A stretch of 64,000 bases of DNA from Bog-756 sp963699085 (GCA_963699085.1 CAVOTH010000004.1:310001-374000); one strand, 5' to 3'; positions 34,983-45,123 are shown, numbered from the stretch's first letter. Notes: generated by a model from the letters alone, not told the origin. Made by a program: numbers and translations.

Positions 34983-36497
34983 TTGGCAAAAAGTGGAACA
35001 TCTCGATCCAGCTACTCATCCCCGGTTCGATCGCATACGGGCTCCTCGGGGCACGCCTGCACTCCCGTGCAGGAGATCGTCACCGCGGAAGGGTTCGACC
35101 CGACGACCGGATACCCGTTCGCCAACGTGGAGATGGCCACTACCTGCAGTGGAAGCGGCAAAGACGGCGGCGGGCACTACACCTACACTGCCTTCTCCGG
35201 TGCCGTCTGGGACGACTCCGGCCATTTCGATTCGCTTCAGACGGTCCCGGCGAACCCGAACGCAGGTCCCAGCTTCACCGCGTACGACTCCTACGGAAAC
35301 GAGGAGTACCAGTCCGGATCGAGCACGTATCTCCAGTGGGCTGCCGGCTTCGTGCCGGTGCCGAGGGTGACCGGGTTGTCGATTCCTGCCGGATCAACCA
35401 TCGGCGGTGAGACCGAGACCATCTCCGGGACTGGCTTCACCAATGCCATTACCGTCATGTTCGGTGAGGTCAGCGTCCCGTTCACGGTTGTCAACGACAC
35501 CACCATCACCGTGACCACACCGCCGGACGCGGTGACGGCGAACACGATGGTCGACGTCACTGTCGCCTCGTCGGAAGGTACGAGCACCACGTCGCCGGCC
35601 GACCAGTTCACGTACTCGCTCCCGCAGGTCACCGGGCTGTCGGTGTCGACCGGCCCAACGTCCGGAGGGACCTCGGTAACCGTCACCGGAGTCGGGTTCC
35701 TCGGCGCCACAGCGGTCAACTTTGGCACGCTTGCCGCCGCCTCGTTCACCGTGGTCGATGACACGACGATCACGGCCGTCACACCCGTCGACCCGGCGTC
35801 GGCCAACCAGACAGTCGACGCGTCCGTTACGTCGGCTGCCGGCACAGGATCGGGCTCGCCGGCCGACCAGTTCACATTCGTCGTCCTGCCGATCATCACG
35901 TCGGTCAGTCCCAATGTGGGTCCTCTAGAAGGTGGTACCCAGGTCACGATCACCGGTTCGGGCTTCTCGGGAGCGACGGCCGTCGACTTCGGCGGGATCC
36001 TGGCCTACGGCCTACCCACCAGTGACACGTCGATGACGGACCAGATTGTTTGGCAGGTGGCGGCGCCGAATTGCACAACCGGATGTCCCGTCCACGTGCT
36101 CAATGTCGGGACCGGTTCTGACCGGACGGTTCAGCTACCTCCTGGAGTGGCGGCGACCGGCGACGCTGCCATCTCACCCGATGGATCCACGATCGCCATT
36201 ACCACGGCCCTGGGTGGCGCATCTCGCGTTGCCAATCCCCAGGCAATCTTCTCGATCCACGGCAACGATCGGGTCGCCAAGCTCGTGGCCGGCTCAGGGC
36301 AGATGACCAACCCCAACTTGGGTCCAATGGCACTCACATGGTCGGCCAGCGGTTGGCTGTTCTCGTTCACCGTAGGCATCAACAGCGTAAGTGCCGCCTG
36401 GAGACCCAGTGAAAGTCGAGCGCGATCGCTTCCAAACGTGAGGCCCCCCAAGGTCTCACAGCTCGTCAACGAGGATCCGGTTCTGATAGCGCTTTGA
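34983..36497 (+). CDS. TIG/IPT-repeat surface protein, chimeric and probably 5'-truncated
   Basis: A 504-residue frame starting at TTG 34983 with no signal peptide and no good ribosome-binding site. After a beta-rich region (about 30-120, FDPTTGYPFANVEMATTCSG) come IPT/TIG repeats opening VTGLSIPAGSTIGGETETIS, VTGLSVSTGPTSGGTSVTVT and ITSVSPNVGPLEGGTQVTIT. The third repeat stops after its first half (GFSGATAVDFGG). It runs into an unrelated segment with AAISPDGSTIAITTALGG and LTWSASGWLFSF, which resembles TolB-like beta-propeller repeats. The missing export signal and truncated repeat suggest a recombined remnant of an extracellular adhesin-like protein. Confidence 0.5.
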   Translation: MAKSGTSRSSYSSPVRSHTGSSGHACTPVQEIVTAEGFDPTTGYPFANVEMATTCSGSGKDGGGHYTYTAFSGAVWDDSGHFDSLQTVPANPNAGPSFTAYDSYGNEEYQSGSSTYLQWAAGFVPVPRVTGLSIPAGSTIGGETETISGTGFTNAITVMFGEVSVPFTVVNDTTITVTTPPDAVTANTMVDVTVASSEGTSTTSPADQFTYSLPQVTGLSVSTGPTSGGTSVTVTGVGFLGATAVNFGTLAAASFTVVDDTTITAVTPVDPASANQTVDASVTSAAGTGSGSPADQFTFVVLPIITSVSPNVGPLEGGTQVTITGSGFSGATAVDFGGILAYGLPTSDTSMTDQIVWQVAAPNCTTGCPVHVLNVGTGSDRTVQLPPGVAATGDAAISPDGSTIAITTALGGASRVANPQAIFSIHGNDRVAKLVAGSGQMTNPNLGPMALTWSASGWLFSFTVGINSVSAAWRPSESRARSLPNVRPPKVSQLVNEDPVLIAL

Positions 36498-36606
36498 CGG
36501 CAAGTCAATTTGCACTGCCCTCGATGCCCCGAATCGGACAGGCATGCCCATGATCACCGGGTCGGAGAGACTCGACTCGTCGGAATCATCGAGGCAAAAT
36601 CGACGC

Positions 36607-37233
36607 GTGCCGATCGATGAAGCTGACGTCCGCCTGGCGCTAATCCGTCAGTGGGAGTTGATTGCGGGGGCCGTGCCCACAATCGACGTGACTAGGCCGA
36701 GCCGGATTGAGGGTTGGAGCAATGGAGAAGTCCTGGCCCATCTCTATGTCCAGCCTCACCTCGTCGGTCGGTTCCTCCGTACGGCTTCCAACGAGGAGCC
36801 TCTGTTGGGCGTTGCCGAAAACCTCGCAGGAACGAAGGCGCTCAAGGATGTAATCGACACGTCTGCCCGAGAGGGGGCGCGGCTGAACAAGTTCGATATC
36901 GCCGGTCCCCTCGCGGCTACACGGGTCTCGGTGCTCAGTGCCCCTCTGGCTGAAACGATCGAGACTTTCCAGGGCTCGATCTCCGTTGAAGATTACCTCG
37001 TGACGCGCTGCGTCGAGGCAGTGGTCCACGGAGGTGACCTCGTCGATCCAATCGCCCCAGATCCCATTGCAGAGGCAATCACGGCGACAGCACTTCTCGA
37101 CCTTCTCGCAATCTCCGCTCCGAACCTCGTGGCTGAGGCACGTGCCTTGCCTCGAAGCGAATGGATCAACGCTGCTGCCGGTCGTGATGTTGCAATCGGA
37201 CCACTTTCAGGAGCCACACCCGTCATGTCGTAG
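36607..37233 (+). CDS. Mycothiol-dependent maleylpyruvate isomerase (DinB/MDMPI)-like protein
   Basis: About 208 residues from GTG 36607 (ATG 36544 is an in-frame alternative). The N-terminal four-helix DinB-like domain has RPSRIEGWSNGEVLAHLYVQ, whose histidine is one of the metal ligands, and RCVEAVVHGGDLVDPI, where the later conserved histidine lies. Such proteins use mycothiol or bind metal, which fits an actinobacterial host. The specific reaction is unknown. The gene is isolated between the TIG-repeat frame and a minus-strand SDR. Confidence 0.75.
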   Translation: MPIDEADVRLALIRQWELIAGAVPTIDVTRPSRIEGWSNGEVLAHLYVQPHLVGRFLRTASNEEPLLGVAENLAGTKALKDVIDTSAREGARLNKFDIAGPLAATRVSVLSAPLAETIETFQGSISVEDYLVTRCVEAVVHGGDLVDPIAPDPIAEAITATALLDLLAISAPNLVAEARALPRSEWINAAAGRDVAIGPLSGATPVMS

Positions 37234-37371
37234 CGAGGCGATCCCTACGTCGATCTGAGCGTGAGGAAGCACTCATGCTAATGCGGGAGTGACTCAAGGC
37301 TTGGGCGTTCCCTGTTACCGGCTCGCGGGGACAGATCGGCATTCGGTCGACTATCGATGTCGCGGGGACAG

Positions 37372-38118
37372 CTACCGAATGCCCCCGCCGGCACGCACAT
37401 TCTGGCCAGTCATCCAGGCCCCGTCCGGGCCGGCGAGGAAGGCGACAACGTCAGCCACCTCATCTGGTCGACCAATCCGGCCCAACGGACTCATCTGAGC
37501 CATCGCAACGAGTTCCTCGGTCGAATTGAGCGATCGGAGCATGTCTGTATCGGTGGCACCAGGAGAAACGGTGTTCACCGTGATTCCTCTGGATCCCAAC
37601 TCATGAGCTGCGACAACGGTGAATTGCTCGATGGCTCCCTTGCTGGCCGCGTACAGTCCGATTCCGGGTTCAGGGAGCACGGTATTCACCGTGGAGACAT
37701 TGACGATTCGTCCGTGATCTCGAATGCGCTGGGCAGCCGCCCGCAGGGCGATGAACGTACCCCTGAGATTCGTCGTCATGACGCGGTCGAAGTCCTCGTC
37801 ACTTGTGTCGGCGAGGAGCCCGACGAACCCGATCGCTGCATTGTTGACGACGATGTCCAACCCACCGCCATGAGCCTCTGCCGCATCGAAGAGGGCCCTG
37901 ATGTCGCCGCTCTTCCCCTGGTCGGCCTTCAGTGACCAGGCCGCGCCCCCGGCCGCTCTGACGGACTCGACTACCTCAGCAGCGGCCGCATCGTCTCGGA
38001 GATAGCTGAATGTGACAGTCGCTCCGTCTCGGGCGAGCCGCTCGACGATGGCTCGACCGATGCCCCGTGACCCTCCAGTCACGAGTGCTGACTTGTTTGA
38101 CAACGCCTTCTCGGACAC
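37372..38118 (-). CDS. Short-chain dehydrogenase/reductase (SDR)
   Basis: A 248-residue classical SDR with ALVTGGSRGIGRAIVERLAR, NNAAIGFVG, the catalytic serine in VNVSTVNTV, YAASK, and the C-terminal WMTGQNVRAGGGI typical of FabG-like and 3-oxoacyl reductases. GTG 38118 is the start; an ATG at 38131 is out of frame. It is not obviously linked to its neighbours. It probably reduces a small ketone. Confidence 0.9.
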   Translation of the reverse strand: MSEKALSNKSALVTGGSRGIGRAIVERLARDGATVTFSYLRDDAAAAEVVESVRAAGGAAWSLKADQGKSGDIRALFDAAEAHGGGLDIVVNNAAIGFVGLLADTSDEDFDRVMTTNLRGTFIALRAAAQRIRDHGRIVNVSTVNTVLPEPGIGLYAASKGAIEQFTVVAAHELGSRGITVNTVSPGATDTDMLRSLNSTEELVAMAQMSPLGRIGRPDEVADVVAFLAGPDGAWMTGQNVRAGGGIR

Positions 38119-38329
38119 TTCGAGACCTCATCCTTCTGCTGGCCTGGATCGTCGCTGGGGTGGTTGCAAAATGCGCAACAGCTGAGACCCGCGACTGTTG
38201 ATGGGTGATCGTACAAGAGCACTCTGGCAGCGTTCGGGCGAGTTCGCCGGTGTCGGCCTCTCGCTCGACATCTGGGACAATCCCGCCAGATACGGCCGCG
38301 CCAATGACTCAGAACCTACGCTGTGAGCC

Positions 38330-38818
38330 ATGGCCGTTATCTGCACGTGCTGTTCGATGTCGGTCGATTGGTGGGTCCGATTGCGCTCGCACCCAGACCT
38401 GCCCTTCTGCCATGACTGCCTTGCCGGACTGAATAGGCAGCGGGATGGCCAGATGCAACTCATGACCGGAACGTGGGTGGCCACGGGATTCGAACCGGTA
38501 TTCGGTGTTGCCGACGTGACTCGCTCAGTTGCGTGGTTCAAGAAGGCGGGATTTGAGGTGTCGCTACACGATGACACCTATGCGTTCGCTCACAGGGATC
38601 GGGACCTCACGATCCACCTTGCTCAAGCGTCCGATGGCGAGTTGCCCGGTCACGGAGTTCTCTACATCCACTGTCAAGACGCTGACAGGGTGGCGGAGGA
38701 ATGGAGACAGGCCGGAATCGAAGTCGACGGTCCCCGGGATGAGGACTACGGCAAGCGGGAAGGATCGGTCACCGACCCCGACGGGAATCGCATTCGATTC
38801 GGCTCGCCCGTTCGTTAG
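38330..38818 (+). CDS. VOC protein with N-terminal zinc-ribbon-like Cys motif
   Basis: 162 residues. Residues 1-40 contain ICTCCSMSV and PFCHDCLAGL: two CxxC pairs about 20 residues apart that could bind zinc. From about residue 50 a VOC domain follows: FEPVFGVADVTRSVAWFKKA, DLTIHLAQAS, GVLYIHCQDADRVAEEW and VTDPDGNRIRFGSPV. It resembles bleomycin-resistance/glyoxalase proteins. If translation started internally at ATG 38453 or 38462 the Cys part would be lost; the Cys spacing argues for the longer form. Confidence 0.72.
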   Translation: MAVICTCCSMSVDWWVRLRSHPDLPFCHDCLAGLNRQRDGQMQLMTGTWVATGFEPVFGVADVTRSVAWFKKAGFEVSLHDDTYAFAHRDRDLTIHLAQASDGELPGHGVLYIHCQDADRVAEEWRQAGIEVDGPRDEDYGKREGSVTDPDGNRIRFGSPVR

Positions 38819-39019
38819 ACCGGTGAGCGCGTTGTATCCCTGACCATCGGGAGTGGGTTGTAGCAGGCACCTTTCACGATCGCTGATGTGGTTCAGGGAT
38901 GCCTCAGTGAACGAGGCGCCCTCCCGGCTTACCTCGTGCCGGCCACCGATCTTCACTACTGTGAGTCGATGGCGAGGTCGAGCGGTGCCCGGTGACCTCC
39001 TCCCGGAGCGGCGCTGGCA

Positions 39020-39558
39020 ATGGGGTCGGGACTCTGGATGCTGGTGATTGTGCTGGGTTGGCACGACCCGCTGTACGGACTACTGGTGCTCGTCGGTCTC
39101 TTCCTCGTCATCTGCTTTCACGAGGCCGGCCATTGGCTCGCTGCGCGATTCGTGCACGTCCGATCAGCCGACCTCGCGACGAGGATCGGCGCGGGTCCCG
39201 GCGTCTCGATCTTCTCGGGCCGCCTGCGCTTGGGGATTCTCCCTGGTCAGGTCGAGTGGACGTTTCCGGTGCTGGAAGCCTGCGACGCTCGCAGATTGTG
39301 GCCATTGCCGCTGCCGGCCCAATCTGCAGCGTCATTGGCGGCCTGGTCATGGTCGTCATTTCCCAGGAGTTCTTCGACGTCACCCAGTTGACGGGACCCG
39401 GACCGGCCTTCGGCATCACAGGTCTGTTCTCGATCCTCGCCGGGGTGGCGAACCTCATCCCTTTTTCAGGAGGGCGGTCCCTTCCTGCCACCGACGGCTA
39501 CCAGATCCTCCAGGCGCTCCGCCGACGCAGCTCGACACTTTCGCTGCCAGCCCGATAA
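39020..39558 (+). pseudogene. M50-type site-2-protease-like membrane protein, frameshifted as sequenced
   Basis: About 179 residues across two frames. The first frame (ATG 39020) has a hydrophobic start and the zinc motif VICFHEAGHWLAARFVHVRS, matching HExxH of M50 intramembrane metallopeptidases. The second frame continues RRSQIVAIAAAGPICSVIGG and GVANLIPFSGGRSLPATDGY. The latter lies at the position of the NxxPxxxxDG motif that supplies the third zinc ligand. One base appears lost near 39280. No PDZ domain is present. It is short for the family, so a small sporulation-factor-type or regulatory M50 member is possible. Confidence 0.72.
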
Positions 39559-39714
39559 GGCGGCACTTGGCGGCGAGCAGAAGCTCGAGAGCTCCTCTGC
39601 CGGTGCACCTCGCTAGACGCGCTGCAGACGGGAGGCAATCAGCGCCGTCAACGATTCTCAGGGGTCTTGATCGCTCATGCGGTGCTCGGTACTGCATCGA
39701 TCCACGCGCAAAGC

Positions 39715-42700
39715 CTACGAGGAGACGTTGACGACGATGAACGTGTGACCCTGTTTGTAGTTGTCGTCCCCCGAGTAGAGGAGGAACACCTCGTCGCTGC
39801 CGGTGGCCAGTCCTGAGACAGTGAAGGTTGCCGCGCCGTCCACGAGAGGCGCGCTGATCACGTCGAGGCCGTCCTGCACCGAGACGATCCCGGTCGGCGC
39901 ATTGGCCGGTGCCACAGCCCCGGTGACGGTGGCGGTGAAAGTGACCGTCTGACCGGCCGACGGTGAGGTCGGATTGGCGGTCAGGTCCAGGGAGGCCTGG
40001 GCCGGGGCCACGTTGAAGGAAGTCTTGGCACTGGTCGAGGCCTGGTCGGTCGCCGTAGCGTTGAACGTGGCACGGAGGACATGGGTGCTGACGGTCAGGG
40101 CACTCTTCCAGGGGAACGTGGCCTTCCCCTTGCTGAGGGCCACTGTGGCGACAGGGGTGATCCCGTCCGAGAAGGTCACCGTGCCCGCTGGTTCGGCCCC
40201 GCCGGTGGTCCGCTTCACGCTGGCCGTGACACCCGGGTTCTGCCCGTAGGTCGGGGCGGTGTTGGACACCGACAGGGTCGTGACCGTTGGGGCCGTGCCC
40301 ACCACCACCACGCTGGCCGGTGAAGTGGAAGCGTTGTCGTCGGTGTCTCCGGAGAACGAAGCAGTGACGGCGCTCGTGCCGAGCGGCAGGGCGGTGGTGC
40401 TCAAGGTGGCCGCGCCCTTGTGTACCGGGGTGGACCCGAGCGTGGTGCCGTTGTCGGTGAAGGTAACGGTGCCCGAGTTCACGGTGCCCGACGCCGGCTT
40501 GTGACGGAGGACGGAGGCCGTGAGTTTGGTGACCTGTCCATAGGTCGGGGCAGTGGGGGCGAGGACCAGTGACGTGGCGCTGGCGGCCCGGCCGACATCG
40601 AAGTTGAGGGTCGGGAGGTACTGTCCCGGAACCAGTCCCGTCGCGTTGGCCACGTCAGGTGCCACGTCGATGTCCAACGCCGAGTCGACCGGGAGTGCAG
40701 TGGTCTTGAGAGTCGCCACCCCGTCGGTCACCGTGGCGGTCCCGAGCACGACCGGTGGGGACAGACTCTCCTCGCCGGCGGCGAACTCAGCGGTCCCGTT
40801 GAGTGAGGAGGCCGGCACACCGGGGGACTCGATCACCGCGGTGAGGGTGGTCGACTGGCCGGCCACCGGGCTCGGCACACTCGAGGTCACCCAGGCGTCC
40901 GAGCCCGTCCCCACGTACCAGGTGAACTTGTGGGTGACGGATGACGCGGATTTGTAGTCGCCATTGCCGGCTTGACTGGCCTTCACGGTGCAGCTACCCG
41001 GGCCCGTGGCCTGCACGAGGACGCTCCCGGTACCCATTCCTGTGCACGCCCCTGCCGTCGTCAACGTGACCGGCAGGCCGGCGGTGGAGGCCGCGGTGAG
41101 GAGGAACGGACCCCCATTGACCTGGGGCGGCCCACCATTGGGGTTGACATTGGTGAAAGACACCTTCTGGGTGGACTTGGTCACCGTGAACGAGTCGGTG
41201 GCGCTGGCCGGCTGCCACTCGCTGCTGCCCAGCTGGAGACCGAGCAGCGTGCAGGTTCCCGTTGCCAGCATGCTCACCGTGGTGCCGACTACCGAGCAGA
41301 CGGTGGGCGTCGTCGTGCTCACCGACACCGGTAGGTCGTCGTTGTCGAGGAAGGCCCCGGACGCGTCGAACTGGGCCCCGTAGGGCTCGGCGGAGATCGG
41401 TTCCGGGTAGAGGCTCTGGGCGTCACCCTCGATCAGGAAGTCGAGAACCACGGGGGCCGCCGGGGCGTAGGTGGCGTTGCCCGGTTGGCTGATCGTGATC
41501 TGACACTGCCCGTTTGTTACCGGCACCGCTTGCTGGTCGCCGTTGACGGTGCACACTTCGGGGGTGTTGGAGACGAGATCGAGCGGTAGTCCCGAGGAAG
41601 CCGAGTAGTAGTACCCGACGTCGAGTAGCTCGTTGGCCACACCGTTGGTCACCGGGTCGACGATCGGCTGACCGGTCGAGTTCCAACCGCCGAACTCGGT
41701 CTGGATGTCCTGGGACTGGGCGGCCACGGTGAACGACTCGCTTACGGTGACGCTCTGGTAGGTGAGGTCCCCGGGCTGCGTGGCCGCCAGTGTGCAGGAG
41801 CCCGTGGCCACGCTGCTCACGCTCCAGCCCCCGGTGACGGGGGCGACGGTGCACACCGAGGGCGTGCTGGTGGCCACCGTAACCGGGAGCCCCGAGGTGG
41901 CCAGGGGGTCCATGGTCACCGGGGTCGCCCCCACCGACTGGTCGGGCACCGGTAGGAAGTCCGAGATCGACTGGCCCAGGCTGATCTCGGCGAACGAGAG
42001 TGACTGCGTTGGCGCCGCCGCCACGTCGGCCGACCCGGGTTGGGTGGCGGTCACCGTGCACGTGCCCGCCGACAGACCGGTGACGAGGGTGCCCGAGACA
42101 CTGCAGACCGAGGGGGTCCCCGATATGAAGGCCACCGGCAGCCCCGAAGTCGCCAGGGCATTCTGGGACAGGTCCCAGGCGGCGCTGCCGAGCGTCTGGG
42201 TGGGGACCGGGCTCTCTTGAATGCTCTGGGACTGCTCTGCCACCGGGAAGGAGCCGGTGACCGGCGTCGCTGCAGGATAGATACCGATCTCCGGCGCGCT
42301 GGCCTGCAGCGAACAGGTACCCGCACCAACGAGGCTGACCTGTGCCGTCGTGATGTCGTCGCTCGCGTCGAGGGTGCCCGCACCGACCGTGCAGACCCCC
42401 GGGGTCACCGAGGTGAGGGTGGCGATCTCGGGGGCGGTGTTGCCGACCGCTATGTCGAAGGGGGCGTCGCCGTAGGTGTGGCCCGCAAGGGGTTGGAAGT
42501 AGACGTACTGGTTACTCGGCGCGATGACCGTCAGGCTCCCGGCGGTGAAAGTGGGTGCGTAGTTGGCCGAGGCGGTGCCCGAGCAGGTCACCGGCCAGCT
42601 GCCGGCCTCGGTCAGGTTCCCGCCGCTGACCGGGGCCGTCGAGGTGCAGCTGAATGTGCCCACGGCGCTGCCCTCGTCGCCATTGACCACGCCCACCTCC

Positions 42701-44838
42701 ACCGGGATGAGGCTCGGTTCGGAGGTCCCGACTTCGCCGACCTCGACCGGGGCCGCCACTGTCAGCGGCGCCGGGCCGATCGTGACGCTCCCGGTGACAC
42801 TCCCCGCCGACGATTCGCCCGATGCGGCTTGGCTGGCCTTGAGGGTGCAGGTGCCGGCGGCCAGCGGCGAGACAAGCTCACCGGTCGCCGAGCAGACCGC
42901 TGGTGTCTTCGAGGTCACGCTGAAGGGTGCCGACGAGCTCGACGACAGGTAGGGCGCCACGCTGAAGTCGTGGCCGTCGGGCTGGCTCGGAACGGCGGCG
43001 AAGCTGGCTGTCGTCGATGCCGGGTTCATGACATAAGTGGCGGCTGAGGGCTCGAGGTCGGTCCCGATGACGCCGTCGTAGCCGCCGAAGACGACCATCT
43101 GGCCGGTGGCGGGGTCGAAGGCCATCTGGGGGTCGGCCAGGTTCGGGTCACCAAGGCCACCCGCCTGGACCTGCCACGGATCGGTCGAGTCCCAGGTGGC
43201 CAGGTACCCCTGGTTGCCACAGGTGACCGTGCTGGGGCACGGGTAGCCGACGGGATTCGGGGAAATGCTGCCGTCGGGGAAGCCGTCCCCGGCGTAGGCG
43301 GCGGAGTAGCCCCAGAGGGTGCCGGTGGCGGGGTCATAGGCCATGGTGGAGCCGTCACCGGTGGGGGGTGTCGTGAAAGCCGAGCTGCTAGTGCTGCCAA
43401 TTATTCCGGGTATGCCGGCGCCCCAGCACACGATCCCCGTGAAGGTGTAGCCCGACACATTGCACGACGTCGAAGGCGAAGGCGTCTGCAGGTTCCACTG
43501 GGTGCCCGAGAACGTCCAGGACAGCATCTCCCCGTCGTTGGGAGTCGTCGAACCCGAGGTGAACGCAGAGAAGTCGATCTGCCCGGGGGGCAGGACGCAG
43601 GTGTCGATGTTGCTTGCACACGCGGTGTCAATCAGGTCTTCGGGTCCGGGGACCTTGGTGCCGCTCCACAGCACCATCTGATCAGTCGCCTGGTCGAAGG
43701 CCAGAGACGGGAACACCATGGGGGGCGGCGCAAAGCCCCCGCCGGCTGAGTCGTCGATAGCATCGGCAAGGAGGTCAAACCATTCGCCGTTGACCGATAT
43801 CGGCACTCCCGGGGCCGCGCCCGCGCCGTCGTTCGTCGGCGGTGTGTCCACCTGTGTCCAGTCGGTGCCGTTCCACGTCCAGGTGTCGGCGAGGTCGACC
43901 CCGTTGGCGCCCATCCCGCCATAGAGGACGAGCTGGCCGAGGTCCGGGTCGTAGGCCATGGCGGCTCCGAGCCGCGCCGGCGGGGAGTCGGCCGGGGTCG
44001 CCTCGCTCCACCCGGTGCCGTTCCAGATCCACGTGTCGCCCAGTGCGTTGCCGTCGCTGCCACCGAAGAGCACGAGCTGATGGGAGGCCGAGTCGTAGGC
44101 CATCGCCGGGAACGCCCGCGCCGGAGGCTCGGCGATGCCGGTCATCTGGCTCCATGCCTGGCCGTTCCAGGTCCACGTGTCTCCCAGGGGCGCAACGTCG
44201 GCGGCGGCGGGGGCGTCGGGCTCGCAGAGGCCGGCGGTGTTCAGATAATCGACCAGAGGACCGTACGTGGGAAGGCTCGCCTCAATGGCCGAGTCCACTG
44301 AAGTCGCTGCCGCGCTCCACAGACTCTGCATACCGGCATCCAAATCCTGCAAGGAAAGCGGTTGACTCCCGTCCGAAGTGAGAGCATCCGACTCCAGCTG
44401 GTTCACGACATTCAGTATCTGGCCCGACACCGAAGGGCCGGTCGGATTGTTGGGCGGCGGCCCACAGTCCTGGCTCGAGGCGCCCGCGGAACTGGCGAGA
44501 CCCTCGCCCCCGAACATCAGCATCTGGTTCGAGTTGCCGTCGAAGGCGAGTCCCTCGCCGAAGCGGGCCGGGGGTCCGTTGGTCTGGGCCGGCTCCTGGC
44601 TCCACCCCGGTGCCGAAGCCTGCGCCCCTCGACTGATCTGGGCCTCCTGGCGGGGACCACTCGCGCGCCTGACCGCCGCCGCTACATGTTTGGGTGCGGG
44701 GGAGGTTGCACCCCACGCCGGGATCGGCAGCGTCACGGCGCCGGCCACCAAGATGCTGGCCGTTGCCACGAGGGCGGCCCACGAACGGCCGCTTAGGTGA
44801 CAGCCCACGACCCGCCGACGATTCCGCTCCAACGCCAT
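39715..44838 (-). CDS. Giant secreted Kelch plus Ig-like repeat protein
   Basis: 1707 residues. ATG 44838 is seven bases after GGAGGGG. A signal peptide (WAALVATASILVAGAVTLPI) ends near AWGA. Residues about 80-600 contain Kelch-like repeats such as RAFPAMAYDSASHQLVLFGG and DTWIWNGTGWSEATPADSPP. The middle has many Ig-like/MBG-type repeats with the recurring pattern CSVSGTLVTGLSAGTCTVTA ending TQPG. The last 350 residues are Big_3_5-type repeats (PTYGQVTKLTASVL, then SGTVTFTDNGTTLGS). There is no LPXTG or membrane anchor at the C-terminus (DNYKQGHTFIVVNVSS). It is probably an extracellular binding or adhesion protein. Confidence 0.85.
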   Translation of the reverse strand: MALERNRRRVVGCHLSGRSWAALVATASILVAGAVTLPIPAWGATSPAPKHVAAAVRRASGPRQEAQISRGAQASAPGWSQEPAQTNGPPARFGEGLAFDGNSNQMLMFGGEGLASSAGASSQDCGPPPNNPTGPSVSGQILNVVNQLESDALTSDGSQPLSLQDLDAGMQSLWSAAATSVDSAIEASLPTYGPLVDYLNTAGLCEPDAPAAADVAPLGDTWTWNGQAWSQMTGIAEPPARAFPAMAYDSASHQLVLFGGSDGNALGDTWIWNGTGWSEATPADSPPARLGAAMAYDPDLGQLVLYGGMGANGVDLADTWTWNGTDWTQVDTPPTNDGAGAAPGVPISVNGEWFDLLADAIDDSAGGGFAPPPMVFPSLAFDQATDQMVLWSGTKVPGPEDLIDTACASNIDTCVLPPGQIDFSAFTSGSTTPNDGEMLSWTFSGTQWNLQTPSPSTSCNVSGYTFTGIVCWGAGIPGIIGSTSSSAFTTPPTGDGSTMAYDPATGTLWGYSAAYAGDGFPDGSISPNPVGYPCPSTVTCGNQGYLATWDSTDPWQVQAGGLGDPNLADPQMAFDPATGQMVVFGGYDGVIGTDLEPSAATYVMNPASTTASFAAVPSQPDGHDFSVAPYLSSSSSAPFSVTSKTPAVCSATGELVSPLAAGTCTLKASQAASGESSAGSVTGSVTIGPAPLTVAAPVEVGEVGTSEPSLIPVEVGVVNGDEGSAVGTFSCTSTAPVSGGNLTEAGSWPVTCSGTASANYAPTFTAGSLTVIAPSNQYVYFQPLAGHTYGDAPFDIAVGNTAPEIATLTSVTPGVCTVGAGTLDASDDITTAQVSLVGAGTCSLQASAPEIGIYPAATPVTGSFPVAEQSQSIQESPVPTQTLGSAAWDLSQNALATSGLPVAFISGTPSVCSVSGTLVTGLSAGTCTVTATQPGSADVAAAPTQSLSFAEISLGQSISDFLPVPDQSVGATPVTMDPLATSGLPVTVATSTPSVCTVAPVTGGWSVSSVATGSCTLAATQPGDLTYQSVTVSESFTVAAQSQDIQTEFGGWNSTGQPIVDPVTNGVANELLDVGYYYSASSGLPLDLVSNTPEVCTVNGDQQAVPVTNGQCQITISQPGNATYAPAAPVVLDFLIEGDAQSLYPEPISAEPYGAQFDASGAFLDNDDLPVSVSTTTPTVCSVVGTTVSMLATGTCTLLGLQLGSSEWQPASATDSFTVTKSTQKVSFTNVNPNGGPPQVNGGPFLLTAASTAGLPVTLTTAGACTGMGTGSVLVQATGPGSCTVKASQAGNGDYKSASSVTHKFTWYVGTGSDAWVTSSVPSPVAGQSTTLTAVIESPGVPASSLNGTAEFAAGEESLSPPVVLGTATVTDGVATLKTTALPVDSALDIDVAPDVANATGLVPGQYLPTLNFDVGRAASATSLVLAPTAPTYGQVTKLTASVLRHKPASGTVNSGTVTFTDNGTTLGSTPVHKGAATLSTTALPLGTSAVTASFSGDTDDNASTSPASVVVVGTAPTVTTLSVSNTAPTYGQNPGVTASVKRTTGGAEPAGTVTFSDGITPVATVALSKGKATFPWKSALTVSTHVLRATFNATATDQASTSAKTSFNVAPAQASLDLTANPTSPSAGQTVTFTATVTGAVAPANAPTGIVSVQDGLDVISAPLVDGAATFTVSGLATGSDEVFLLYSGDDNYKQGHTFIVVNVSS

Positions 44839-45123
44839 GTGAATCCCCTCCATATCGCCGCCGACCCCATGCTCGGGTGCCAATGCACTGTCGAGACCGC
44901 CTGGGGTACCTGAAAATGCCCGTTGGCATAGTGCCAGGCGGAGAACCACAGTTCAAGCGCTGGGATCTCCGACCTATGACAGAGTCGGCGGTGTGCAACT
45001 ATATGATCTGGCCGGAAGGCGGACCTGCTGTCCGACCATCCCGCAAAGCGCCTACCTCATGCCTCCGTTCGACTGGACATGGCCCGCCGTGGAGAAGTGG
45101 CCTCCGGTACCGGTGAGGTCCAA

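Noticed and set aside
38485..38510. GGGATTCGAACC-like string resembling a tRNA T-arm
   Set aside because: It lies inside the VOC coding frame (VATGFEPVFGV) and no cloverleaf or anticodon stem surrounds it.
38128..38577. 149-residue minus-strand frame
   Set aside because: It overlaps the VOC gene antisense, has no ribosome-binding site and low-complexity composition.
39715..44838. Many long open frames on the plus strand opposite the giant secreted protein
   Set aside because: They are antisense shadows caused by high-GC codon bias; none has a ribosome-binding site or recognisable motif.
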